Assembly: GCA_024693505.1 (NCBI GenBank)
Contig: JAILKU010000011.1
Coordinates: 1-64,000, forward strand
DNA from: Bacteroidaceae bacterium
Lineage (GTDB): Bacteria > Bacteroidota > Bacteroidia > Bacteroidales > Bacteroidaceae
Direction: 5' to 3'
Length of the DNA stretch: 64,000 nucleotides
Part shown: piece by piece, positions 33,079 through 41,247 of the stretch
How the letters are laid out: the number at the start of each line of letters is the position of its first letter
Numbering within the stretch: the first letter of the stretch is position 1
Program-made: the position numbers and the translations under genes
Notes under the pieces: generated by a model
What the model was told of the DNA's origin: nothing
The model's database searches: none
What the model saw: the letters and a program-made list of their open reading frames with translations, nothing else

Positions 33079-34065
33079 TTAATATTTGTCGATTAGTTTT
33101 TGCAGGTACTTCCGCGTCTTTATCATGTAGTCAGAAGTCCTGTCGCTCATCTCGTACTCTATAGTGATGGCACCGGAATAGCCCTGGGCCTTGAGCAACT
33201 TGATGATAGCCGGGAAATCAACATCTCCCTCGGGGATTGGCTTCTCGTGCCCCAAGTGGTAAGGGTCATCGGCCGAGGGGTAAGTGCCGTCCTTGGCGTG
33301 CATATCACGTACGAGATGACCGAACTGGCGAATGGCATCTGTGGGATTGGCCTTGCCGTAGAGCAGCAGGTTGGCAGTATCGCAGTTTATGAAGCAGTTG
33401 CCCGTGCCGATGTCTTTAATCGTGCGCAACAATGTTGTCGGCGTTTCCTGACCTGTCTCGAAATAAATATCCACACCACGCTCCTTTGCATAGGTCGCCA
33501 AATCCTTCATGACAAGGATAAACGACTTGTACTGCTCCGTACTCGGATCCTCTGGTATGAATCCGAAGTGGGAGTGCATGGCTGGAATTCCGGCTTTCTG
33601 ACAGAAATCGATACACTGACGGTAAACCTTCAACTTCTCTTCCCGGCCTTCGACCGGCGCGAGTCCTATTGTGGAGGGGCCTTCCTTGAAATCCCACACG
33701 CAGCGCCCCGGTATGGTAATGACAGTTGTTATCTTGATGCCATACTTCCGGCGTGCCGCAATCAGTTTGTCGATAGTTGCTTGGGAGCGATCTCCTGGAA
33801 AGCCGATTTGGCAAGACGTAAAGCCCATCTCGTGCAAGTTCTTAAACGTCGCATCTACATTGCCTTCACCACTGACGATACAACCGATGGTGATGGGAGA
33901 TACGTTGGATTTCATCCCACCTTTTCTCGCCATGCCAAAGCTCATGCAAGCATGGCTTTGGGCGGTTGGCTTAACGAAAACGTTCTTCTTTGCCATGCCA
34001 CAATTAGGCATGCTCATAGTAAATACTATGGACAGCAGGATAATTATGCCTTTTGTTGTCTTCAT
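33079..34065 (-). CDS. Secreted sugar isomerase/epimerase-like TIM barrel
   Basis: A 328-residue protein with a signal peptide (MKTTKGIIILLSIVFTMSMP). The body is a xylose-isomerase-like TIM barrel: GFTSCQIGFPGD, PAMHSHFGFIPED, DIYFETGQETP, FINCDTANLL, RDMHAKDG and GAITIEYEM place Glu, His and Asp residues at the strand ends where the family binds a divalent metal. Known relatives isomerise or epimerise sugars or open inositol derivatives. It is located between GH109 and two oxidoreductases, which together suggest oxidation/isomerisation of a released monosaccharide. Base composition is noticeably more AT-rich than in the neighbouring minus-strand genes. Confidence 0.85.
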   Translation of the reverse strand: MKTTKGIIILLSIVFTMSMPNCGMAKKNVFVKPTAQSHACMSFGMARKGGMKSNVSPITIGCIVSGEGNVDATFKNLHEMGFTSCQIGFPGDRSQATIDKLIAARRKYGIKITTVITIPGRCVWDFKEGPSTIGLAPVEGREEKLKVYRQCIDFCQKAGIPAMHSHFGFIPEDPSTEQYKSFILVMKDLATYAKERGVDIYFETGQETPTTLLRTIKDIGTGNCFINCDTANLLLYGKANPTDAIRQFGHLVRDMHAKDGTYPSADDPYHLGHEKPIPEGDVDFPAIIKLLKAQGYSGAITIEYEMSDRTSDYMIKTRKYLQKLIDKY

Positions 34066-34071
34066 GTTATT

Positions 34072-35610
34072 TTATTTAAATTGTTTTAATAGTTTCTTTA
34101 GTTCCTTCTCAGCCGCCTTTGGTCCTTCTGCCTTCAAGATTCGGGTATACTGACGCGAGATGGAGTCTACCCGAACCTCATCCTGAGGCGTGGCATAAGC
34201 ATACCGGAATCCCTTCTGTTCATTCCAATGCCCACGGGTGAAATCAGGGACACGGACAGGAGCATTGTCATTATCCATAGACAGACCGCCTAACTCTGCC
34301 AGGCAGCACCATTCTGCCAGATCATAGACATCAATATCCAGGGGCAGGCCATGCTGCAGACAATAGACGAGGCGGAGCTCCATGATGAAGTCCATTCCGC
34401 CATGGCCTCCAACCTCGCGGGCAACTTTCTGGTATTTGGTTGCTATGGGAGATTCATACTTCTTGACCAAAGCATCAAAATCGGCTTTTGGCATGAACTC
34501 ATGACCCGATAGATTGTCGGTCGTAATATTGTCTACACCGACCGCCTTCATCTGCTCACTGCTCAGTGCATAGCCTTCCACGGGATACTTATTTGCAAAG
34601 CCCTTTGTTCCAGTCAACTGATAGCGACGGTTGTATGGTTGCGGGTTCATGACATCATGCTGAATCTCAATGACCTTTCCCTCAACGGTACGAATGAGAG
34701 TAGTGGTGTGGTCGCCGTTTCGATAAGGAGCATCCAGATCGGTCAAGTCCTGCGGGTACTCTTGCACAGCAACAGGACCAGTAACAGGCTTTGTGTCCAT
34801 AGCCACCAATGTCTTAAAGCGATCACCCCGGTGAATATTTAATAGTTGAGCTACCGGGCCAAGTCCATGAGTCGGATATATATCGCCACGATGTTCTTTA
34901 TTGTAACGCAAGCGCCAATTATGCCAATAGTTTGTCCAATGCCAAAGACTGTGCAGATAGGCCCCCTCCACATGTAAGATCTCACCGAAAACTCCATTCT
35001 GAGCCATATTGAGGGTATTCATTTCAAAGAAATCATAGCAGCAATTCTCCAGTATCATGCAATGCAAACGTTTCTGTTCTGCCAAATTAATTAAGTCCCA
35101 GCAGTCTTGAACAGTAAGGGCTGCCGGAACTTCCACAGCAGCATGTTTTCCATGCTCCAAAGCGCACTTGGCCACTGGCACATGATGTTCCCAATCGGTA
35201 GCGATATAGACCAGATTAATGTCCTCGCGCTTGCAAAGTTCTTTATAACCGTCTTCGCCATAATAGATATCTGCCTCAGGCAAACCAGCATCGGTTAAGA
35301 ACTTCTGGCACTTCTCTGCACGTTCCTTCTCATAATCACACAAAGCTACAATGCGAACTCCATTCATGTGAGTCCAGCGCTCCACAGCATAGGGACCACG
35401 ATTACCCAAACCAACAAACGCAACTCGAACGATTGGCAGAGCCGGGGCAACAAGGTTTAGGGCTGACTCCTGACCGGTAGGACGTTCTGGAGTTTCAACG
35501 ACAATTGTTCCCTTTTCCCAGTTCCAACGAAGCTGGGCTTTAAGATTGAAAGGTAAGGCCATCATTGTCATCAGAAAAGGAAGAGCCTTCAAAAAAGATA
35601 TTTTTTTCAT
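34072..35610 (-). CDS. GH109 family glycosidase (alpha-N-acetylgalactosaminidase type)
   Basis: A 512-residue secreted protein (signal peptide 1-25, ending NLKA) with an NAD-binding Rossmann fold: IVRVAFVGLGNRGPY at about residues 59-73. HVPVAKCALEHGKHAAVEVP, ENCCYDFFEMNTLNMAQNG, PTHGLGPVAQLLNIHRGD and EVGGHGGMDFIMELRLVY (near residue 402) are the hallmarks of GH109. Enzymes of this family use NAD+ in a redox/elimination mechanism to remove terminal alpha-GalNAc, first known from blood-group A conversion. The specificity of this copy is not proven. It is six bases upstream of the isomerase-like gene and 21 bases downstream of the GH30 gene. Confidence 0.92.
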   Translation of the reverse strand: MKKISFLKALPFLMTMMALPFNLKAQLRWNWEKGTIVVETPERPTGQESALNLVAPALPIVRVAFVGLGNRGPYAVERWTHMNGVRIVALCDYEKERAEKCQKFLTDAGLPEADIYYGEDGYKELCKREDINLVYIATDWEHHVPVAKCALEHGKHAAVEVPAALTVQDCWDLINLAEQKRLHCMILENCCYDFFEMNTLNMAQNGVFGEILHVEGAYLHSLWHWTNYWHNWRLRYNKEHRGDIYPTHGLGPVAQLLNIHRGDRFKTLVAMDTKPVTGPVAVQEYPQDLTDLDAPYRNGDHTTTLIRTVEGKVIEIQHDVMNPQPYNRRYQLTGTKGFANKYPVEGYALSSEQMKAVGVDNITTDNLSGHEFMPKADFDALVKKYESPIATKYQKVAREVGGHGGMDFIMELRLVYCLQHGLPLDIDVYDLAEWCCLAELGGLSMDNDNAPVRVPDFTRGHWNEQKGFRYAYATPQDEVRVDSISRQYTRILKAEGPKAAEKELKKLLKQFK

Positions 35611-35631
35611 AGGTAACAGATTATTATATGT

Positions 35632-37914
35632 TCAAAATATGATTTTCTTTTTGCCAAAGATATAGATTCCATGATGAGGTGGCCTCGTCAAACGCTGCCC
35701 CTGCAGGTTGTATATTTCTTCTGGAATAGTTTGCGAACGATTTGCTCCAACTATTTCTCTTGTCTCGACGTCACAGAGATCTACCTTTTCTATAGTCAGC
35801 AGTCCATCGGTTACGCCATTCGTTAGGTCTATTGTCAGTAAATATGTGTCGCCCTCCTGCAGATGTGCCGTACTACGCAGATATACGATTCCATCGGTAT
35901 GACCCAGGTAACCCTTTCCGATGTCAAACTGCACGTTGCTAAGTGTCAGACGATATTCACTGCCCGTACGCCCCATGAATTGGGGCTCCAGTGTGGCGTA
36001 ATTGCCATATATGCCGAACTCTACGTACGAGGGATTGAGCTGCTCGCCTACGGTTATCGTTGTCTGATAGATCTGGTCGTGCACTTCGGCTAGGGGGATG
36101 GCGCGCTCGGGATCCCACTTCGTGCCGCCGATGTAATATGGTTTCCCAATACTGCCGGCCGGGCCGAGCAGGAAGAGGCTGCCTTGGCCCGAAGCATCCA
36201 TTGGGCGCAGGGTGGGACGTGCGGTAAGGGAACGCTCGTTCAGGTTAACGGTTACGAGATAGGTGTCGCTTTGCGGCATCAGGCGGAGGTGTCCGTCTTC
36301 ATCTGGACGGAAGAAATCGGGATCAATATACCACTGCGAGATGTCTTCGCCGTTTAGGAAACTGGCCTCGTAAACCTCGCCTTGAGTGAGAGCGGCGGTA
36401 AGGGTGAAGCGTTCCACGCTGGATCGACTCATTTTGTGGCCGCCCAGGGTGAGTATAAGGTCGGGATCCTGGGCGCTGAGGAGCACGGAAACAACGCTCT
36501 TGGAGGGTAGGTTCACAGAACCCACGCCGATGCCGCTGACGCCGAAGCACACGGTCTTGGACGACGAACTGCTGTTGGTGGCAATTATGCCATATGTACC
36601 GTCTGGATTTTGGAAGCAGGCGTACTGGATGTCGGTTACGCCATTGTTTGTGCCAATGCGCACGGCACCTGGCCTGACAACGGCTGCGATATGGCTGATC
36701 ATGTAGAAATGACTGTTGGCGGTTACGGTGTGATAGTCGTTCTGGTCGATGTCCAGGGCACCGTAGCAGGTGGTGCACCCGCCGTCGAGGTTGGGGCCTT
36801 TGTTCAGGTCGAGCATGTAGTTCCAGACGAGGACGGCGCTGCAGTAGCGGTTCACCGTAGCGATGACGGTCTGCTCGGTATCGTAGAGCAGGCGCGCGCT
36901 GAGGTTGCGTCCGTCGTTCCACTCGCCGATGCTAGCCTCGGTGAATATCATATCCTGGAGGGGCGCCTTCTGGTGGATGTCGTCGAGCTCGGAGGGACTG
37001 CCTCCGTAGTTATGCCAGGCCGAGCCGACAATGAGCTCACGACCCTGCAGGCTCTCGCCCAGGGCATCATAGACCTTGATGGGGTAGTCTAGCTGGTCCG
37101 ATTTGCCATCATAGTTATAGTTGTGGTCGAAGACGTATATCTTCGTCTGCAGTCTTGCCTGCGCGAAGGCGGGTGCTAGGTGCTGCAGGAAGGCGGCCTG
37201 TTCGTTCCATGGCATGAGCAGGGAGGCGCAGTTACCGCCGTTGAGGGGCTCGTTTTGGGGTGTTACGGCATAGATCGGTATGCCCTGTGCCTGGAAGGCC
37301 TGCACAAAGCGCACGAAATACTGGGCATAGTCAGCATAGTAGCGGGGATTGAGGTGACCGCCCGTCCAAGAGTTATAGGCTGACTGGTCACTGAGGCTGC
37401 GTACCTTCATCCATCGGGGACAGGTCCAGGGTGCGGCGATGATCTTCAGCTGAGGATTTATCTGCAGGATTTCTTTCAGGATGGGAATGACAAAGTCCGT
37501 CTCGTCTTTCTGCAGGGCGAAGTTGGAGAGTCCCTGCTTGTCGCAGAGCGTATATTCGGTACTGCTGAAATCGCTGCATCCGATGCTGATGCGCACGTAG
37601 CTGCATCCGTATCCGGTCGTGGCGCTGAAGGTGCGGCGAAGCAAGGCCTGGCGGTCGCGCGGCTGCATCCTGAGCAGGTTGTAGCAGGCACTATAGGTCA
37701 TGGCATAGCCGAAACCTTCCATTGTCTGGTACTGCTCAGAGGGCCGTAGGATGACGGAACTGCCGGAGATTGTGCTACGCGTCTTCTTGACCGCCATCTC
37801 CATTAGCTTCTTGCCGTCGGCGGTGGTGGTGTAGGTCTGGTAATATTGGGCCCGCAGTGCCGATGCACAGCACAGCAGAAGGAACAGAATTGTTTTTCTT
37901 AATTCATAATTCAT
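35632..37914 (-). CDS. GH30 glycosidase with T9SS-like tail
   Basis: The start is set at ATG 37914 (MNYELRKTILFLLLCCASA), which begins the signal peptide. The in-frame ATGs at 37935 and 37956 come from a 21-base repeat and add two copies of MNFGLWI. The 760-residue product has the GH30 (beta/alpha)8 barrel with acid/base Glu in VTPQNEP (about residue 220) and nucleophile Glu in FTEASIGEW (about 330), and the family's side beta-domain. An additional beta module (about 430-690) follows, and a C-terminal sorting-like tail ending IYIFGKKKIIF. GH30 members cleave beta-glucosidic, beta-xylosidic and related bonds; the subfamily is undetermined. Probably cell-surface or secreted. Nine bases separate the longest ORF from the GH31 stop. 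Confidence 0.87.
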   Translation of the reverse strand: MNYELRKTILFLLLCCASALRAQYYQTYTTTADGKKLMEMAVKKTRSTISGSSVILRPSEQYQTMEGFGYAMTYSACYNLLRMQPRDRQALLRRTFSATTGYGCSYVRISIGCSDFSSTEYTLCDKQGLSNFALQKDETDFVIPILKEILQINPQLKIIAAPWTCPRWMKVRSLSDQSAYNSWTGGHLNPRYYADYAQYFVRFVQAFQAQGIPIYAVTPQNEPLNGGNCASLLMPWNEQAAFLQHLAPAFAQARLQTKIYVFDHNYNYDGKSDQLDYPIKVYDALGESLQGRELIVGSAWHNYGGSPSELDDIHQKAPLQDMIFTEASIGEWNDGRNLSARLLYDTEQTVIATVNRYCSAVLVWNYMLDLNKGPNLDGGCTTCYGALDIDQNDYHTVTANSHFYMISHIAAVVRPGAVRIGTNNGVTDIQYACFQNPDGTYGIIATNSSSSSKTVCFGVSGIGVGSVNLPSKSVVSVLLSAQDPDLILTLGGHKMSRSSVERFTLTAALTQGEVYEASFLNGEDISQWYIDPDFFRPDEDGHLRLMPQSDTYLVTVNLNERSLTARPTLRPMDASGQGSLFLLGPAGSIGKPYYIGGTKWDPERAIPLAEVHDQIYQTTITVGEQLNPSYVEFGIYGNYATLEPQFMGRTGSEYRLTLSNVQFDIGKGYLGHTDGIVYLRSTAHLQEGDTYLLTIDLTNGVTDGLLTIEKVDLCDVETREIVGANRSQTIPEEIYNLQGQRLTRPPHHGIYIFGKKKIIF

Positions 37915-37963
37915 AATCCATAATCCAAAATTCATAATCCATAATCCAAAATTCATAGTTCAT
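37901..37963. repeat. Heptameric array with duplicated 21-base super-unit
   Basis: Nine consecutive seven-base units close to TAATTCA/TAATCCA. The triplet TTCATAA, TCCATAA, TCCAAAA is present twice, giving a 21-base repeat that preserves reading frame and creates two extra in-frame ATGs before the GH30 signal peptide. Confidence 0.9.
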
Positions 37964-37965
37964 TC

Positions 37966-40900
37966 CTAGCTTCTAACCAGTATTTTCCTACTCTGTCGGA
38001 TGTGCTGACCCTCAATCTCCAGCAGATAGAGGCCAGGCCAGGGAGCATTCCAACTGACTTGGGTACCTTGGAGCGTAGCCATTTGAAGTCCGCCTGGTGA
38101 GTGGATGGAAACCGTAACGGGCTCGTCGGATGTGATGTTGAGGGTACTCCCACGAGCTACGACTGAAACACCGGACTGCTGTGCCGACTCTACTCCCTCT
38201 GGTAGATCGGTGCCCAGGTACTCGCCTGTGACGGTCTCCAGGAAGACATTGCATGTAATGCGGTAGTAGCCATCCTCACCGATTGTCCACTTGTAGTCGT
38301 TGGAGTTGTTGTAAATCGCCTGGCGCGCTTTTAGGATAGAGGCATCTTGTCGGTAGGGGTGGAGCGACTTTGGCCCCCATCCGTACTGCCCCAGTATCTT
38401 GAAGCGCTTAGACTCTACGTTGCTTGTATAGTTCTTCAGTTCGCCCACCCAAGTCCATTCGTAGGGGTTCAAGGGGTTCTGTACCATCGGCTTGCCAGCA
38501 TCCAGTTGCCAGCCGCCTTGCCCATCCTGGGTACAGCCACCAACGATCCAGGTCTCGTACCACCAGGTGAAGAGTTCTCCGCTGACAGTTCTACTGGACG
38601 TAGATACGGTGAAGCGGTAGTTATTGGCGGCGAAGGGCACTGTCCATGCTGCGTTCTCTGGAGAGGCTACGGGAGAGCAGGAAATGCCACTGTTTACAAT
38701 TGTGCTGCCAACTAGTCTGGGTGCATAATAGTGGGTGGTGGGTCGAATCTCGCTGGTGTTGATGATATAAAGCTCGCCAGGCTCCAGGGGACCGTGGAAT
38801 TTGAAGGTGCCGTCTTCCCATTTCTCTAAAGGAATGACCTCTCCGCCTGGCACGGCGCTGCCGGTTACATAGAGAGTGGTCTGAGCCCGCACTCCTTCGT
38901 TGACCATTTCATCATCTTCCTCTTTTGGCAGGCAGGGCAGTTCCTGGGCACCCTCCAACCTGAGCACAATTTCGCGGTCGCAGGTTGTAGGGGGCACCAG
39001 CACGGTTAACTCGCCGGTCGTTTCCTCATATGAAATCTGTTCCTGACTCACCGCCTCGCCGTTCAGTGTGATGCTTTGGGGTTGTTTGGCCTGCCCCAGG
39101 AAAACGATGCGCCAAGAGCGTTGGACGGGAATGCCTTCGTAGGTACCTTCGCGAGGAGCTATACGTAGCGTCAGACCATTGGCGCTATGCGTTTGGGTGA
39201 AATAGGTGTTGGCCACTTTTCCCTGGACATAGTCCTGATTCGTGCCATCGTCTTCGTAGAAACGACCCGTTCCGTCGGCTCCCGGTACGGCAAAAAGTAA
39301 AATCTCATCAGGCGTGGTCTGTACAGTACGCTGCACAGAATAGTTCACGATGACGGCTCCCGGACGGTAATAAACGGGAAACTCATCGGTGGTAAAGCTG
39401 CCGGTGAACGTAGTACCCCCCTCGCGAAGGGTATGGTTCGTGACGTCCCACCATTGCCCTTGGGGTAACCAAATGCGGCGCTGGCTGAACCCGTCTTCTG
39501 AGGGTGTATAAATTGGTGCCACCAAAATGTCCGGACCGAACATATACTCGTCTTCGAAGCGGTAGGCATTGTTCTCCTCGGGCCAGTCGTAGTAGAGCGG
39601 ACGGTTCATGCCAACCCCCGTCTCGTAAGTCTCGCGTGCCGCGGTGTAGAGGTAAGGGAAGAGCTGATAGCGCAGGCGAATAGTCTGGCGTAACTGTTCG
39701 AAGTTCGGATATTTCCAGATGCGGCGCTCCAGCTTGCTATCGTTTGTGGCATGAGTGCGGAAAATGGGAGTATAGACACCAAACTGTAACCATCTCTGTA
39801 ATAATTCAGGATCATTGTTGCCACCCTGATGGCCGCCCAGGTCGTGGCCAAAGTAGTCGTAGCAGACATTGCTGGCCGTACTGGTGAAGGAAATTTCATA
39901 GGCCAGTGTGCTCCAGGCCGCCCAGGCATCGCCAGAGAAACAGATTGGGTAGCGGTGGCTGCCCAGGCCGCCCCAGCGGTGATAAATGACGGGGCGAAGC
40001 TCGGGACGGTTGCGTCGCATATCCTCGAAGAAGACGTGGTTAATCCAGAACGTCTCGCCTAGACCCGGTACATCGTCCACCAGAAGGTGTTGTTGCCAGT
40101 CTTGCCACCAAAAGTCCACGCCCAGTTCTTCATGCGGACGAATGATGTCCTTGAAGAATGCCTTGTAGAAATTGTAATCCTCAATCTTCCAGGGAATGGT
40201 TCCCGTAAAATCGCTTCCAAGTCCCAAGTCGGCTTTCAGAACCTTATAATTATCTTCATGACTGCCCACTCCGTCGGCAGGATGCAGGTTCAGTGCCGTC
40301 TTCACACCGTGGTTGTGCATGTAGTTTATCAAGTTCTTAGGGGTGGGGATGAGTGTCTTGTTCCAGCTCCATCCCGTCCATCCGCTCTTGTGCCAGTCCA
40401 TATCCATAATGAGCACATCCATCGGCACATCGTTATTCTCCGCGTCACGTATAATCTGCTGGAACTCGGTCTGTTTGTAGGCCCAGTAGCGGCTATACCA
40501 ATAGCCGAAGATGTACTTCGGAGGCATGGGGACACGCCCTGCCACCTTGATGAAGTCGCCCAGGCACTTCCGGTATTCGTGGCCGTAGCCCAGGAAGTAC
40601 CAGTCGGTTGCATTCTTGTCCACGGGCTCGCCCCACCAGAGGAAACCGTCCTCGTTCGGAACCAGGGCAAACGTTGTGCTGCCGTCTCCGCGCTTTGTCT
40701 TCGGACTCTCGTCGATGATGGCCCATCCGGCTCTTGAGAGCAGTCCCTTTTCCAGGTCACCGCGTCGGCTGTCGCCCCAGGCCTGGTCAAGAGTGCGGTT
40801 CGTACCCATCAGATTCACAGCATCGTCCTTGCCGGGGTACCAGATGACTTCCTGTCCGTTCATGTAGAAGGTGATGGACAGATTGTCGGGCTTCTTGTCC

Positions 40901-41235
40901 GTAGCCTTGGGCACTGAGCCCTCCTTGTAGCGCAGGGTCAGATGCTCTGTTTGAATGGTCAGGTAGCCGTCCGCGGTCTCAGCGGTAAAGTTGGGCACAG
41001 GCAGGCGACGGTTCACTACGGTAAAGGTGGCGCGGTCCTCGAACTGTGCATTGCTGCTGTACTGAATGCGTATCATTTGACTGGTGAGTACCGTAAAGCG
41101 TACGTTCCCGCTCACCACGACAGCTGCCGGGTCGGCAACAGGGTTCCACGACTCCTGAGCCTGCAGGAAAACTGGAACCAATAAGTGAGCCGCCAGCAAC
41201 AATGTTTTTTTTATGAAGTTCAAAGGATTATTCAT
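37966..41235 (-). CDS. GH31 alpha-glucosidase/xylosidase with T9SS-like tail
   Basis: A 1089-residue secreted enzyme (signal peptide MNNPLNFIKKTLLLAAHLLV, cleavage near FLQAQ). The GH31 barrel spans roughly residues 230-570. VDFWWQDWQQH (about 375) holds the nucleophile Asp and FSGDAWAAW (about 433) the acid/base Asp. YFGHDLGGHQGG and THATND are further GH31 blocks. After the proximal and distal beta domains (to about 760) comes a carbohydrate-binding or SusE-like region (about 790-1010), then a sorting-like tail ending SRKILVRS. It should release alpha-linked glucose or xylose at the cell surface. It is the first gene of the glycan set and begins only 12 bases after the rel stop. Confidence 0.9.
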   Translation of the reverse strand: MNNPLNFIKKTLLLAAHLLVPVFLQAQESWNPVADPAAVVVSGNVRFTVLTSQMIRIQYSSNAQFEDRATFTVVNRRLPVPNFTAETADGYLTIQTEHLTLRYKEGSVPKATDKKPDNLSITFYMNGQEVIWYPGKDDAVNLMGTNRTLDQAWGDSRRGDLEKGLLSRAGWAIIDESPKTKRGDGSTTFALVPNEDGFLWWGEPVDKNATDWYFLGYGHEYRKCLGDFIKVAGRVPMPPKYIFGYWYSRYWAYKQTEFQQIIRDAENNDVPMDVLIMDMDWHKSGWTGWSWNKTLIPTPKNLINYMHNHGVKTALNLHPADGVGSHEDNYKVLKADLGLGSDFTGTIPWKIEDYNFYKAFFKDIIRPHEELGVDFWWQDWQQHLLVDDVPGLGETFWINHVFFEDMRRNRPELRPVIYHRWGGLGSHRYPICFSGDAWAAWSTLAYEISFTSTASNVCYDYFGHDLGGHQGGNNDPELLQRWLQFGVYTPIFRTHATNDSKLERRIWKYPNFEQLRQTIRLRYQLFPYLYTAARETYETGVGMNRPLYYDWPEENNAYRFEDEYMFGPDILVAPIYTPSEDGFSQRRIWLPQGQWWDVTNHTLREGGTTFTGSFTTDEFPVYYRPGAVIVNYSVQRTVQTTPDEILLFAVPGADGTGRFYEDDGTNQDYVQGKVANTYFTQTHSANGLTLRIAPREGTYEGIPVQRSWRIVFLGQAKQPQSITLNGEAVSQEQISYEETTGELTVLVPPTTCDREIVLRLEGAQELPCLPKEEDDEMVNEGVRAQTTLYVTGSAVPGGEVIPLEKWEDGTFKFHGPLEPGELYIINTSEIRPTTHYYAPRLVGSTIVNSGISCSPVASPENAAWTVPFAANNYRFTVSTSSRTVSGELFTWWYETWIVGGCTQDGQGGWQLDAGKPMVQNPLNPYEWTWVGELKNYTSNVESKRFKILGQYGWGPKSLHPYRQDASILKARQAIYNNSNDYKWTIGEDGYYRITCNVFLETVTGEYLGTDLPEGVESAQQSGVSVVARGSTLNITSDEPVTVSIHSPGGLQMATLQGTQVSWNAPWPGLYLLEIEGQHIRQSRKILVRS

Positions 41236-41247
41236 AAGTGTATTCTA

